Shown here in pieces: positions 16,762 to 24,436 of a stretch of 64,000 nt of DNA. Under the pieces are notes generated by a model. It was not told where the DNA came from and searched no databases. It worked only from the letters and a program-made list of their open reading frames with translations. Every line of letters starts with the position of its first letter. The first letter of the stretch is position 1. Source of the stretch: UBA6055 sp965214085 (GTDB lineage Bacteria; Chloroflexota; Anaerolineae; Aggregatilineales; Phototrophicaceae); NCBI GenBank assembly GCA_965214085.1, contig OZ243937.1, forward strand, positions 992,001 to 1,056,000. The letters are read 5' to 3'. A program made the translations under genes and the position numbers.

Positions 16762-17027
16762 CAGGGCAATCGCATCAAAATGATAGTGACTGGAATGGCG
16801 CAAATTCGAACGGAAAATCAAACACAGAGTTCACAGAGAGCGCAGAGAAAAGCAATAATGAAAGCTTAGGTCAGAAGTCAGGAGTGATTTTGAGACAAAT
16901 TTGAAGTCATTTTGGTGCTTCTTGCCGAATTCCAGTCCATCGTCTGCTTTGAATAGTCGTGTCAACACCTAAATCTCTGTGTTCTCTGTGTTCTCTGTGG
17001 TTAAATTATTTTGATGCGATTGTCCTG
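16762..17027. mobile_element. MITE-like element, 266 bp, with 10-bp flanking duplication (copy 2)
   Basis: Non-coding element with left end CAGGGCAATCGCATCAAAAT and right end ATTTTGATGCGATTGTCCTG. Subterminal arms are ACACAGAGTTCACAGAG and CTCTGTGTTCTCTGTGG. The bases outside are GGGGCTATGG (16752-16761) and TGGGCTATGG (17028-17037), a 10-bp direct repeat with one mismatch. It fills the gap between the trypsin-like gene and the RidA gene, ending 44 bp before the RidA start. No ORF inside is supported. Confidence 0.85.
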
Positions 17028-17071
17028 TGGGCTATGGTAGTTTTGGGGTATCGAGTAGGGGGGATTACAAA

Positions 17072-17551
17072 ATGGGCATTGAAGACAAATTGGCTGCAAT
17101 GGGCTTGGCATTGCCGCCGCCGGTTAAAGTTCCGCCGGGTGTGAAGCTGCCGTTTTCATTCGTGCGGGTCCATGCTGGCATCGCCTATGTCTCGGGCCAC
17201 GGACCACAGCAAGCCGATGGCTCGGTCGCGGGTCCATTTGGCAAAGTCGGCGCCGAGATCAGCGTGGAACAGGGCTATGACCTGGCGAAAGCTGTAGGTC
17301 TGTCGATGCTTGGCAGCTTAAAGCGTGAAATCGGCGATCTCGATCGTGTATCGGCTTGGCTGCGACTGTTTGGCATGGTCAACTGCGCGCCGGACTTCGC
17401 CCAGCAGCCCGCGGTGATAAACGGCTGCTCAGATTTGATTTTGGAGCTCTACGGGGCTGAAGTTGGCGCCCACGCGCGCTCGGCAGTGGGCATGGCTGCG
17501 CTGCCCTTCAACATGGCGGTTGAGATCGAGGCGACCGTCGCTATTGACTAG
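17072..17551 (+). CDS. RidA/YjgF-family protein
   Basis: 159-residue member of the Rid superfamily, whose founder hydrolyses reactive enamine/imine intermediates. Family blocks are AYVSGHGPQQADGS, DLAKAVGLSMLGSLKREIGDLDRV and the end ARSAVGMAALPFNMAVEIEA, which keeps the substrate-carboxylate-binding Arg. The ATG at 17072 follows TAGGGGGGA and is preferred to the longer frame from 17027, which starts inside the repeat end. It is convergent with the hydantoinase gene. Confidence 0.88.
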   Translation: MGIEDKLAAMGLALPPPVKVPPGVKLPFSFVRVHAGIAYVSGHGPQQADGSVAGPFGKVGAEISVEQGYDLAKAVGLSMLGSLKREIGDLDRVSAWLRLFGMVNCAPDFAQQPAVINGCSDLILELYGAEVGAHARSAVGMAALPFNMAVEIEATVAID

Positions 17552-17554
17552 CGG

Positions 17555-19534
17555 TCAGGCGCGCTCCAGCAGCAGGTTCATATAGCCATCGACGCGCGCC
17601 CGCCAGCCCGGCGGCACATAAGTTGTGCTATCCATCTGGAATACCAGCGCTTCGCCAGTGAAGGTTGCGCCCGCCTTCAGGTCGCTGCGTTGGAAAAGCC
17701 GAGTCTCACCGCCCAGCGGCGAAGGTTTGGCGCCAAATGGAAGCGCGTCATGCCGAGGCGCGTCGACCGCTGCCAGCTCGGGTTTGTCAATCAGACCGAT
17801 TCCGTTGAGGCGGCTGTTGATGATCTCGACTTCCCGCCAACGCATGGCATGCCCGTAGGTGCGCTCATGCTCCAGGTGGAAAGCCTCGACGACATCAGCG
17901 CCGAAGGGAATATTCAGCTCGTAAGCTTGCCCCTCATAACGTATGTCCAGGCTGCCAAAGAAGCGCATATCGTCTTCGGCGATGCCTTCCTGCTCCAACT
18001 CCTGTCGCGCCCGCGCCAGCAGTCCGTCTTGGCTCGCGCACAAGTCACTGATGGCGTCCTCTGAGGCGCGGCGGATGACCGACTGGCTGTACTCCACCGC
18101 GACATCGGCCAGCAGCAGGCCCAGGGCGCAGAGTACGCCCGGCGTCGGCGGCGTCAAGACGCTGGGTATATCCAGCCGTTCGGCCGCGGCGCAGGCCTGC
18201 AGTGGCCCGGCCCCGCCAAATGCCACCAACGTGAAGTCTCGCGGGTCGTGGCCCCGGGCAATCGACACGTGGCGGATCGCGCGGTCGATATTCACGCTGG
18301 CGACCTCGATCACGCCTTTGGCTGTATCCACCACGCTGTAGCCGATTTGCCGCGCCAATGCCTCCAGAGCGCGCTCGCCGGCGGCCAGATCCAGCACCAT
18401 ATTGCCGCCGAGGAAACGCTCCGCATCCAGCCGGCCCAGGATCGCGTTGGCGTCGCTAAGCGTGACTTGCTGACCGCCCAGCCCGTAGACAGCAGGACCC
18501 GGCTTGGCGCCCGCCGACTCGGGACCCACGCGCAAAGCCCCGCCGGCGTCCACCCGCGCAATCGACCCGCCGCCAGCGCCGATGGTCTCGATATCCAGCA
18601 TGCGCAGGCGCAGCGGCAAGCCGTCAATCGCGCTCTCCGCCCGCGGCTGCGGCTCGCCGGCCACCAGCGCTACGTCGGTCGAGGTGCCGCCCATGTCCAG
18701 TGTGATGATGCGGTTGTAGCCGGCGACCGAGGCCAGATGATAAGCGCCCATGACGCCGGCTGCGGGTCCGCTGAGGGCAGTGTGGACTGCCTGGCGCCGC
18801 ACGCGTCCGGCGCGCATGACCCCGCCGTCGGACTTCATGATGCGCAATGATGTGGTCGGCGGTAGCGCGGCTTCCAACTCGCCAATATAGCGCGACATGA
18901 CCGGGCGTACGTAGGCTTCCAGGGCGATGGTGCTGGCGCGCTCGTATTCGCGGAATTCGGGCAGCACATCCGAGGAAAGTACAACTTGCCAGGCTTCTTC
19001 TACGATGCCGCGCTCCAAAATGCGCCGCTTGATCCGCTGCTCGTGCTCGGCATTCACAAAGCTGAAGAGCAGGCAGACGGCAATCGAATCGACCTGATCG
19101 GCGGCGACGCGGTCCAGCACGCGGTCCAGTTGCGCCATATCCAGCGGCAGCAAGACTTCGCCGCGGAAGTCGAGGCGCTCCGCCACTTCATAGCAGCGCT
19201 CTCGCGGGATCAAGGGCGCAGGAATGCGCGGGTGAATGTCATAAAGAACTGGCCGGTCTTGCCGGCCGATGAAGAGCAAATCGCGGAAGCCGGCGCTGGT
19301 GAGCAGGGCGGTGCGCGCTCCCTTGCGTTCCAGGATGGCATTCGTGGCGACGGTTGAACCATGCGCCACCTGCTCCAGCGCGGAGAAGCCGCCGACCGTA
19401 ATCGCCTGCAGGCCCGCCAGCATGGAGCGTTCCGGGCGCTGCGGATCGCTCATCAATTTGTGTATGGATAGCTGACCGCCGTCGCTTAATACCAGGTCGG
19501 TAAAGGTGCCGCCGATATCGACGCCTGCGCGCAT
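17555..19534 (-). CDS. hyuA: Hydantoinase/oxoprolinase subunit A (HyuA)
   Basis: ATP-dependent N-methylhydantoinase/5-oxoprolinase A subunit, 659 residues, actin-like ATPase fold. It begins MRAGVDIGGTFTDLVL, the phosphate-1 loop of the family, then has VATNAILERKGARTALLTSAGFRDLLFIGRQ, the middle block LDMGGTSTDVAL and the adenosine motif VAFGGAGPLQACAAAERL. It pairs with HyuB at 20259-21839. The two genes are on the same strand but are separated by an oppositely oriented Hsp20 gene, so they are not one simple operon. The actual cyclic amide substrate is unknown. Confidence 0.92.
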   Translation of the reverse strand: MRAGVDIGGTFTDLVLSDGGQLSIHKLMSDPQRPERSMLAGLQAITVGGFSALEQVAHGSTVATNAILERKGARTALLTSAGFRDLLFIGRQDRPVLYDIHPRIPAPLIPRERCYEVAERLDFRGEVLLPLDMAQLDRVLDRVAADQVDSIAVCLLFSFVNAEHEQRIKRRILERGIVEEAWQVVLSSDVLPEFREYERASTIALEAYVRPVMSRYIGELEAALPPTTSLRIMKSDGGVMRAGRVRRQAVHTALSGPAAGVMGAYHLASVAGYNRIITLDMGGTSTDVALVAGEPQPRAESAIDGLPLRLRMLDIETIGAGGGSIARVDAGGALRVGPESAGAKPGPAVYGLGGQQVTLSDANAILGRLDAERFLGGNMVLDLAAGERALEALARQIGYSVVDTAKGVIEVASVNIDRAIRHVSIARGHDPRDFTLVAFGGAGPLQACAAAERLDIPSVLTPPTPGVLCALGLLLADVAVEYSQSVIRRASEDAISDLCASQDGLLARARQELEQEGIAEDDMRFFGSLDIRYEGQAYELNIPFGADVVEAFHLEHERTYGHAMRWREVEIINSRLNGIGLIDKPELAAVDAPRHDALPFGAKPSPLGGETRLFQRSDLKAGATFTGEALVFQMDSTTYVPPGWRARVDGYMNLLLERA

Positions 19535-19736
19535 AGTCGCTTCCTGTCAAGACAGTTGCCGGCTGCTAAGTCCGCATCATACCACTGTCCGGCGCCTGGC
19601 GGAACAGGGGCGTCTTACCTGGCGTTTACGCGCCTCTTTCATCGTTCTTACCCTGCGCAAGGATTTCTCCTACACACGGCGCGTATCCTGTAATTGATTC
19701 AAGTTGAAAGCGATTGATAGCAAAGGAGACATGAAC

Positions 19737-20168
19737 ATGATGATTCGCACGCGTCGCCCCTACTTCCGTCTGGTGGACGACCTGCTGAGCGATGCCTTTG
19801 GCAGCGGCGGCCAGTTCGAGGCTCGCGGCTTCGGTCTGGCGCTGGATGTCGAAGAGAGCCAGGAGGCCTACATCGTCCGCGCCAATTTGCCCGGCGTCCC
19901 GCTCGCTGACATCAGCGTCAACATCCACGAAGACGTGCTGACGATCGCCGGCGAAACAGCCAGCGACGAACGCGGCGAAGACAGCCGCCTGCTCATCCGC
20001 GAACGCCGCAGCGGCAAGTTCAGCCGCAGCCTGCGCTTCCCGACTGTCGTCAACGGCGAGGCGATTGAAGCCAGCTTTGTAGACGGCGTACTCAGCATCA
20101 CGCTGCCCAAGGCGGAACACGTCAAGCCGCGGCAGATTCCGGTCAGGGTCAGCGCCGAGGGCAACTAG
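19737..20168 (+). CDS. Small heat shock protein, Hsp20/alpha-crystallin family
   Basis: About 143-residue ATP-independent holdase. The alpha-crystallin domain runs from LALDVEESQEAYIVRANLPGV to the end and carries the family's GVLSITLPKAE motif (beta 9 strand) and RSGKFSRSLRFP. AAAGGAG at 19722-19728 gives ideal spacing to the ATG at 19737; ATGs at 19731 and 19740 are also in frame. It lies between hyuA and hyuB on the opposite strand. Confidence 0.92.
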   Translation: MMIRTRRPYFRLVDDLLSDAFGSGGQFEARGFGLALDVEESQEAYIVRANLPGVPLADISVNIHEDVLTIAGETASDERGEDSRLLIRERRSGKFSRSLRFPTVVNGEAIEASFVDGVLSITLPKAEHVKPRQIPVRVSAEGN

Positions 20169-20192
20169 ACCGATTGGGGGCAAATCACTGTG

Positions 20193-20222
20193 GGTACGGG
20201 CGAGCCGGCTGCTCGCCCTTAC
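20193..20222. repeat. REP-like GGGCGAGCC hairpin
   Basis: TACGGGCGAGCC followed by GGCTGCTCGCCC, a short GC-rich inverted repeat 25 bp after the hsp20 stop and before the convergent hyuB end. The position suits a bidirectional transcript end, but there is no U-tract. It belongs to the dispersed hairpin family seen at 6322. Confidence 0.5.
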
Positions 20223-20258
20223 GCGCAACGGGCTTATGTTGCAATGCCTGCAGCGCCC

Positions 20259-21839
20259 CTACAAGCCCCTTGGTGTCTCGGTTGCATTTTCCCCCCAGCC
20301 GCCGCCGCCCGGCGTTTCGATGATGACGCGGTCGCCAGCGCCCAGATGCGCGCTGTGTTTGCCGCCGACTACTTCGTCCATGCCGCCGCGGCGAATGGTG
20401 TTCACGCCGCGCTGGCCCGGCGCGCCGCCATTGACCCCGTAGGGCTGGCGCAGCCGTCGCTCGGAATTGATGGTGACTGTCGCTGGAACGAGCATTTCAT
20501 ATTCGCGCACGATGCCGTCCCCGCCACGGTGGCTGCCGACGCCGCCGCTGCCTTCGCGCAAATGATATCGCCGCACGCGCATAGGCAGGCTGTATTCCAG
20601 CGCTTCCACCGGCGTATTCAGCGTATTGGTCATGTGGCAGTGCCGCCCCGACAACCCATCGCCGCGGCTGGAGGCGCCGTGCCCCCCGCCCAAAGTCTCG
20701 TAATAGACGAACTGCTCGTCGCCGTCGAAACCACCAACGGTGAAATTATTCATTGTGCCCAGCGACGCCGCCGGAATCTCCCCCGGCAGAGCCTGCGCCA
20801 ACGCGCCCAGCACCGTGTCCACAACGCGCTGGCTCGTCTCGGTGTTGCCGACCACCACCGCTGCGGGAAAACGCGGATTCAAGAAACTGCCCTCCGGCGT
20901 ACTCACCTCAACCGGCTGGAAGCAGCCGTGATTCACCGGGATATCTTCATCAGACAAGAGGCGGACGCAATACCAGGTAGCCGAGCGGACGATGGCGGGT
21001 ACGGCGTTGACATTGCCTAATACCTGCGGCGCGCTGCCAGCGAAGTCGACGCGCATCGCTTCGCCGCTAACTTCGATCTGGACCTGAATCGGTATCTCGA
21101 ACTCCGCTTGGCCATCGCCTTCCATCGCATCGCGGTAGCGATACAGTCCGTCAGGAATGCGGGCGATGACTGCTTCTGTCATTTGCCGCGAGTATGAAAG
21201 CAAGGCGCTGGCGTGTTCGGCTGCCGCTTCGACGCCGCGCTCAATCATCATATCCGCCAGGCGGCTCTCACCGATGCGATGCGCCGCCAACTGCGCTTCC
21301 AGGTCGCCGATGCGCTCGGCTGGATTGCGACTGTTGGCTACTATCAGCGCCATCGCGCCTTCGTTCATCCAGCCGCTCAGCCGCAGTTTCAGCGGTGGAA
21401 TGATGATGCCTTCCTGATAGAGCTCCGTGCTCAGCGGCGACGAGCCCGGCGTCATTCCGCCAACATCGGCGTGATGCGCCCGGCTGGCCACAAAGTAGCT
21501 CAACTCGCCACCGGCGAAGACCGGCGAAATCATCGTGATATCGGGCAGATGCGTCCCGCCGTGATAGGGATCGTTGAGCACGACCACATCGCCCGGGAAG
21601 AATTCGTCGCAAGCCTCGACCGCCGCGGCCACCGAAGCCGGCATGCTGCCCAGGTGCACCGGGATATGCGCCGCCTGCGCGATCATGCGCGCCCCGGCGT
21701 CAAAGACCGCGCAGCTGAAATCGAGCCGTTCGCGGATATTCGGGCTGAAACTGGCCCGCTGCAGCGCCAGGCCCATCTCCTCGGCGACGGCGGCGAACAG
21801 ATTCTTGAACACCTCAATGCTGATCGCGTCTACCGCCAT
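20259..21839 (-). CDS. hyuB: Hydantoinase/oxoprolinase subunit B (HyuB)
   Basis: B subunit of ATP-dependent hydantoinase/oxoprolinase, 526 residues. Typical blocks are RASFSPNIRERLDFSCAVFD, VVLNDPYHGGTHLPDITMISPVF, ASRAHHADVGGMTPGS and the Gly-rich C-terminus ETPGGGGWG. Metal-coordinating His residues in the YHGGTH and HHADVGG segments are present. It works with HyuA (17555-19534). The ATG at 21839 opens directly into the conserved IEVFKNLFAAVAEEMG region. The 830-bp gap upstream is repeat-filled. Confidence 0.92.
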   Translation of the reverse strand: MAVDAISIEVFKNLFAAVAEEMGLALQRASFSPNIRERLDFSCAVFDAGARMIAQAAHIPVHLGSMPASVAAAVEACDEFFPGDVVVLNDPYHGGTHLPDITMISPVFAGGELSYFVASRAHHADVGGMTPGSSPLSTELYQEGIIIPPLKLRLSGWMNEGAMALIVANSRNPAERIGDLEAQLAAHRIGESRLADMMIERGVEAAAEHASALLSYSRQMTEAVIARIPDGLYRYRDAMEGDGQAEFEIPIQVQIEVSGEAMRVDFAGSAPQVLGNVNAVPAIVRSATWYCVRLLSDEDIPVNHGCFQPVEVSTPEGSFLNPRFPAAVVVGNTETSQRVVDTVLGALAQALPGEIPAASLGTMNNFTVGGFDGDEQFVYYETLGGGHGASSRGDGLSGRHCHMTNTLNTPVEALEYSLPMRVRRYHLREGSGGVGSHRGGDGIVREYEMLVPATVTINSERRLRQPYGVNGGAPGQRGVNTIRRGGMDEVVGGKHSAHLGAGDRVIIETPGGGGWGENATETPRGL

Positions 21840-21928
21840 TGGCGCGCCTTTCCCTGAAGTCCGATATTCCGTGACACTCGCGTTGAAATTAACATAGTTT
21901 GCGCGGGCTGCAAAGCCAGCGCTCCCGT

Positions 21929-22308
21929 GGTAGTGTATCGAATTCGGTTGAAAATATATTCACCACAAAGACACAAAGGCACAAAGGCACAATGCACAAT
22001 GCACACAAAGAATATGGCATATCTCGATTAAGTTTCTCGGTGCTCTCGCATTTCTCGCAGGGCAATCGCATCAATATCCATAAATGACGAATTAATTATC
22101 AAACAAACATATTGTAGGGGCGAGCCTTGGCTCGCCCATGAAATCTGGCAGAAAATCACCTTTTCATTGCGTCCTTTATTGGCATGTTTTCGGATAGTTC
22201 TCGGAGTTCTTGGCACCTTAGTGTTGAAATAATTTTATGCGATTGCCTTAGCAGTTCTCGGTGTCCTCGATGGTAAAGTATCTGTATCAACCGAAAAGGA
22301 TACATTTC
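21929..22308. repeat. Second repeat family (GTATCGAATTCGGTTGA ends), interrupted
   Basis: Left end GTATCGAATTCGGTTGA (about 21934) and right end TCAACCGAAAAGGATAC (about 22286-22302) are imperfect inverted repeats, with 14 of 17 positions pairing. Inside are CACCACAAAGACACAAAGG and the opposing CTCGGTGTCCTCGATGGTAA. The element is split by the 193-bp MITE at 22058-22250. The word CGCTCCCGT stands at 21920-21928 and again at 22309-22317, possibly its own target duplication. A left half of the same family recurs at 36427. Confidence 0.6.
22058..22250. mobile_element. Short MITE-like copy (193 bp) nested in another repeat (copy 3)
   Basis: The left end CAGGGCAATCGCATCAATAT and the right end TTTTATGCGATTGCCTTA match the family's inverted termini with a few changes. 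The flanks are GCATTTCTCG (22048-22057) and GCAGTTCTCG (22251-22260), a 10-bp direct repeat with one mismatch. It carries its own GGGCGAGCC hairpin near 22115. Removing it restores a continuous second-family repeat. Confidence 0.75.
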
Positions 22309-22318
22309 CGCTCCCGTT

Positions 22319-22584
22319 CAGGGCGATCGCATCAAAATATTTTGCCACAGAGGCACAGAGATTATGTTTTTTCAGGGCAGAACTCCACTAGTATTGACAT
22401 AAAATTGGGCTAAATGCTTATCACAGAGTTCAAAATTGAAGTGCAATTTCACAATATCTATAAATGATAGGCTTCTCTCTGTGCTGACGGTCTGTGTCTA
22501 CGCGACCCTCTGTGTCTCTGTGCTTAGATTTTTGTTTGAATAATGTTCATAGTTGCGCAGATTCATTTTGATGCGATTGCCCTG
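22319..22584. mobile_element. MITE-like element, 266 bp, with perfect 10-bp flanking duplication (copy 4)
   Basis: Left end CAGGGCGATCGCATCAAAAT, right end ATTTTGATGCGATTGCCCTG. Subterminal arms are GCCACAGAGGCACAGAG and CTCTGTGTCTCTGTGC. CGCTCCCGTT occurs exactly at 22309-22318 and 22585-22594. The interior closely matches copy 5 at 34792 (for example TGCTTATCACAG and TTCATAGTTGCGCAGATTC). No ORF is supported. It ends 84 bp before the thiamine pyrophosphokinase start. Confidence 0.88.
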
Positions 22585-22592
22585 CGCTCCCG

Positions 22593-22622
22593 TTGAAAGC
22601 CATAGCACGCCGATGGTAAGAT
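22593..22622 (+). promoter_or_regulatory. Candidate promoter of thiN
   Basis: TTGAAA (22593-22598) and TAAGAT (22617-22622) with an 18-bp spacer, 46 bp before the ATG. The first two bases of the -35 are the last two bases of the element's right flanking duplication, so the insertion borders the promoter. Confidence 0.4.
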
Positions 22623-22668
22623 TCATTCCACGCTAAGGACCGCGGCGAAACCTGCGAGGGATTTGTCC

Positions 22669-23319
22669 ATGCACGTGCTGCTCTTCGCCAACGGCGCTTT
22701 TTTTCAGGGCACGATGGTTCAGCGCTGCCTGGACCAAGCCGAAGCAGCCCGCGTCATTTGCGCCGACGGCGGCGCGCTTCACGCTCGTTCACTGGGCTTG
22801 AGGCCGCGCGCGATCATTGGCGACATGGACTCGCTGACGCCGCGGCAGGTCGCCGACTTTGCGGCGGATGGCGCAAACATCATTCGGCATCCGTCGGACA
22901 AAGACGAGACCGATCTCGAATTGGCGCTGCTGCACTGCGCTGAAATCGGCGCTGAATCGGTGGCGATCCTGGGCGGCTTGGGCGGGCGATTCGATCAGAC
23001 CCTGGCCAATATCCTATTGCTGACCCATCCAGCCTTCAGCGCGCTGGATATCACAGTGATTGACGGCGAGCAAGCCATACGACTGCTGCGGCCGGGCCTT
23101 CACCGCATTGATGGCGATGTCGGCGATACCATCTCGCTGATTCCCCTGTCCGCCAGCGCTGAGGGCATTTCCAGCGAGAATCTGAAATACGCCCTTGACG
23201 ACGATTCTCTCCAGCTGGGTCCGGCGCGCGGCATCAGCAATGTCATGCTGGCGCAAGAGGCGCAGGTCAATTTCCGTCGCGGGTTGCTCTTGCTGGTACA
23301 CACTGTCGGGCGCGCCTGA
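22669..23319 (+). CDS. thiN: Thiamine pyrophosphokinase
   Basis: Transfers pyrophosphate from ATP to thiamine to give TPP. The 216-residue protein has the family blocks RVICADGGALHARSLGLRPRAIIGDMDSL, HPSDKDETDLELAL and GGLGGRFDQTLANILLL, with the nucleotide/Mg-binding DxDS and DKDxTD acids in place. The C-terminal TPK_B1-type domain ends FRRGLLLLVHTVGRA. The ATG at 22669 follows CGAGGG. It overlaps the next gene by one base (TGATG). Confidence 0.93.
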   Translation: MHVLLFANGAFFQGTMVQRCLDQAEAARVICADGGALHARSLGLRPRAIIGDMDSLTPRQVADFAADGANIIRHPSDKDETDLELALLHCAEIGAESVAILGGLGGRFDQTLANILLLTHPAFSALDITVIDGEQAIRLLRPGLHRIDGDVGDTISLIPLSASAEGISSENLKYALDDDSLQLGPARGISNVMLAQEAQVNFRRGLLLLVHTVGRA

Positions 23320-23792
23320 TGCGGGAATTCACGGTCATCAAACGCGACGCCAACGGCATGAGCCTGCTTTCGTATACTGGCGTATTGGTGGAGCGGACTC
23401 AAAGCTTCGTCTGTATTGACGCGGTTTTCGCGCTGGACGATCGCGACCTGGGTTACGTGGTCCTGCGCCGCGGCGACCGCTTCCGCGAGTGGTTTTACGC
23501 CGATCAATGGTTCAACATCTTCCGCGTACTGGATGGCGAAACGCAAGCGCTAAAGGGTTGGTACTGTAATATCACACGGCCGCCAATAATCACGGCCGAT
23601 AGCGTGGCGGCGGACGACCTGGCGCTGGATGTCTTCGTCTATCCCGATGGTGTAACGCTGCTGCTGGATGAGTATGAATTCGCCCAACTGGATTTATCGA
23701 CGCGAGAAAAAGAAAAAGCGTGGCTGGCGCCGAGTGTCATTGAAACTTGGGTGAAGGGGCGCCTGCCACCTTTTGATGAGATGCTGCGATAG
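23319..23792 (+). CDS. DUF402-family protein
   Basis: 157-residue protein of the DUF402 (FomD-like/RNase G-E-associated) family. The diagnostic region is KGWYCNITRPP followed by LALDVFVYPDGVTLLLDEYEFAQLDL. Characterised members hydrolyse nucleoside diphosphates or CMP-linked phosphonates using the acidic residues in this stretch. Start and stop overlap with thiN, so it is translationally coupled to thiamine activation. Confidence 0.85.
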   Translation: MREFTVIKRDANGMSLLSYTGVLVERTQSFVCIDAVFALDDRDLGYVVLRRGDRFREWFYADQWFNIFRVLDGETQALKGWYCNITRPPIITADSVAADDLALDVFVYPDGVTLLLDEYEFAQLDLSTREKEKAWLAPSVIETWVKGRLPPFDEMLR

Positions 23793-23837
23793 GGGCGGTC
23801 GCTGAACGCGGCCGGCTGTGTCTACCTGGCTACTGAG

Positions 23838-24299
23838 TTATTCCAGGTCCGGCCGGATGACCAGCACCGGCACGTTCACATCGTGCATGACCTTGTTGGC
23901 AACGCTGCCAAATACCAGACGCGCCAAGCCGGAATGGCCGTGCGTGGTCATCACCGCCAGATCGACCTTTTCTTCTTCAATGTAATCGATGATATGCTGT
24001 CCGACGCCAACCGCGTCAATAATGTGCAATCGACATTCCACACCCTGTTCCCGCACTTCATTACGCAGGCCAAGCAGATGCTGCTTGATTTCCTCCCGAA
24101 TCCGATTCGCCAATTCATATTCCCCGGCGATGGCCAGCGAATCGACAAATTCGTGCATTGGCGGCGTAAATATGTGCAGCAAGATGACTTCGCCGCCGCC
24201 TATGCGCGCGAAATCTACCGCATAGGGTATGGCGCGTTCGCTCCAGGAGGAGCCGTCTGTCGGCACAACGATTTTGTTGAACTGGCGATGTTGGAACAT
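23838..24299 (-). CDS. Universal stress protein UspA family
   Basis: 153-residue single Usp domain. It begins FNKIVVPTDGSSWSERAIPYAVDFA and carries the ATP-binding signature GHSGLARLVFGSVANKVMH (G-2x-G...GS), so it is of the nucleotide-binding type. A GAGG lies 6 bp upstream of the ATG. A TATACT about 40 bp upstream on the minus strand may be its -10. Confidence 0.9.
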   Translation of the reverse strand: MFQHRQFNKIVVPTDGSSWSERAIPYAVDFARIGGGEVILLHIFTPPMHEFVDSLAIAGEYELANRIREEIKQHLLGLRNEVREQGVECRLHIIDAVGVGQHIIDYIEEEKVDLAVMTTHGHSGLARLVFGSVANKVMHDVNVPVLVIRPDLE

Positions 24300-24375
24300 C
24301 TGAGCCTCACTTTCTTAGGTAAGCATATCCATTTTCAGTATATCACAATTTCTTATGATTTCTTGATATGGCGCA

Positions 24376-24403
24376 TTGACAGCGCGCTAAGAACCTGTAT
24401 AAT
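24376..24403 (+). promoter_or_regulatory. Consensus sigma70 promoter of the PucC-like MFS gene
   Basis: Perfect TTGACA (24376-24381) and perfect TATAAT (24398-24403) with a 16-bp spacer, 33 bp upstream of the ATG at 24437. This is the best promoter match seen in the window. It implies a short leader and strong constitutive transcription. Confidence 0.75.
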
Positions 24404-24436
24404 TTCTGCCTGAAATCTACAAAAACCTAAATAATA

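Noticed and set aside
22400..22520. CACAGAG-rich stretches considered as a CRISPR array
   Set aside because: Repeats are short, unevenly spaced and inverted rather than direct; no spacers of constant length and no cas genes.
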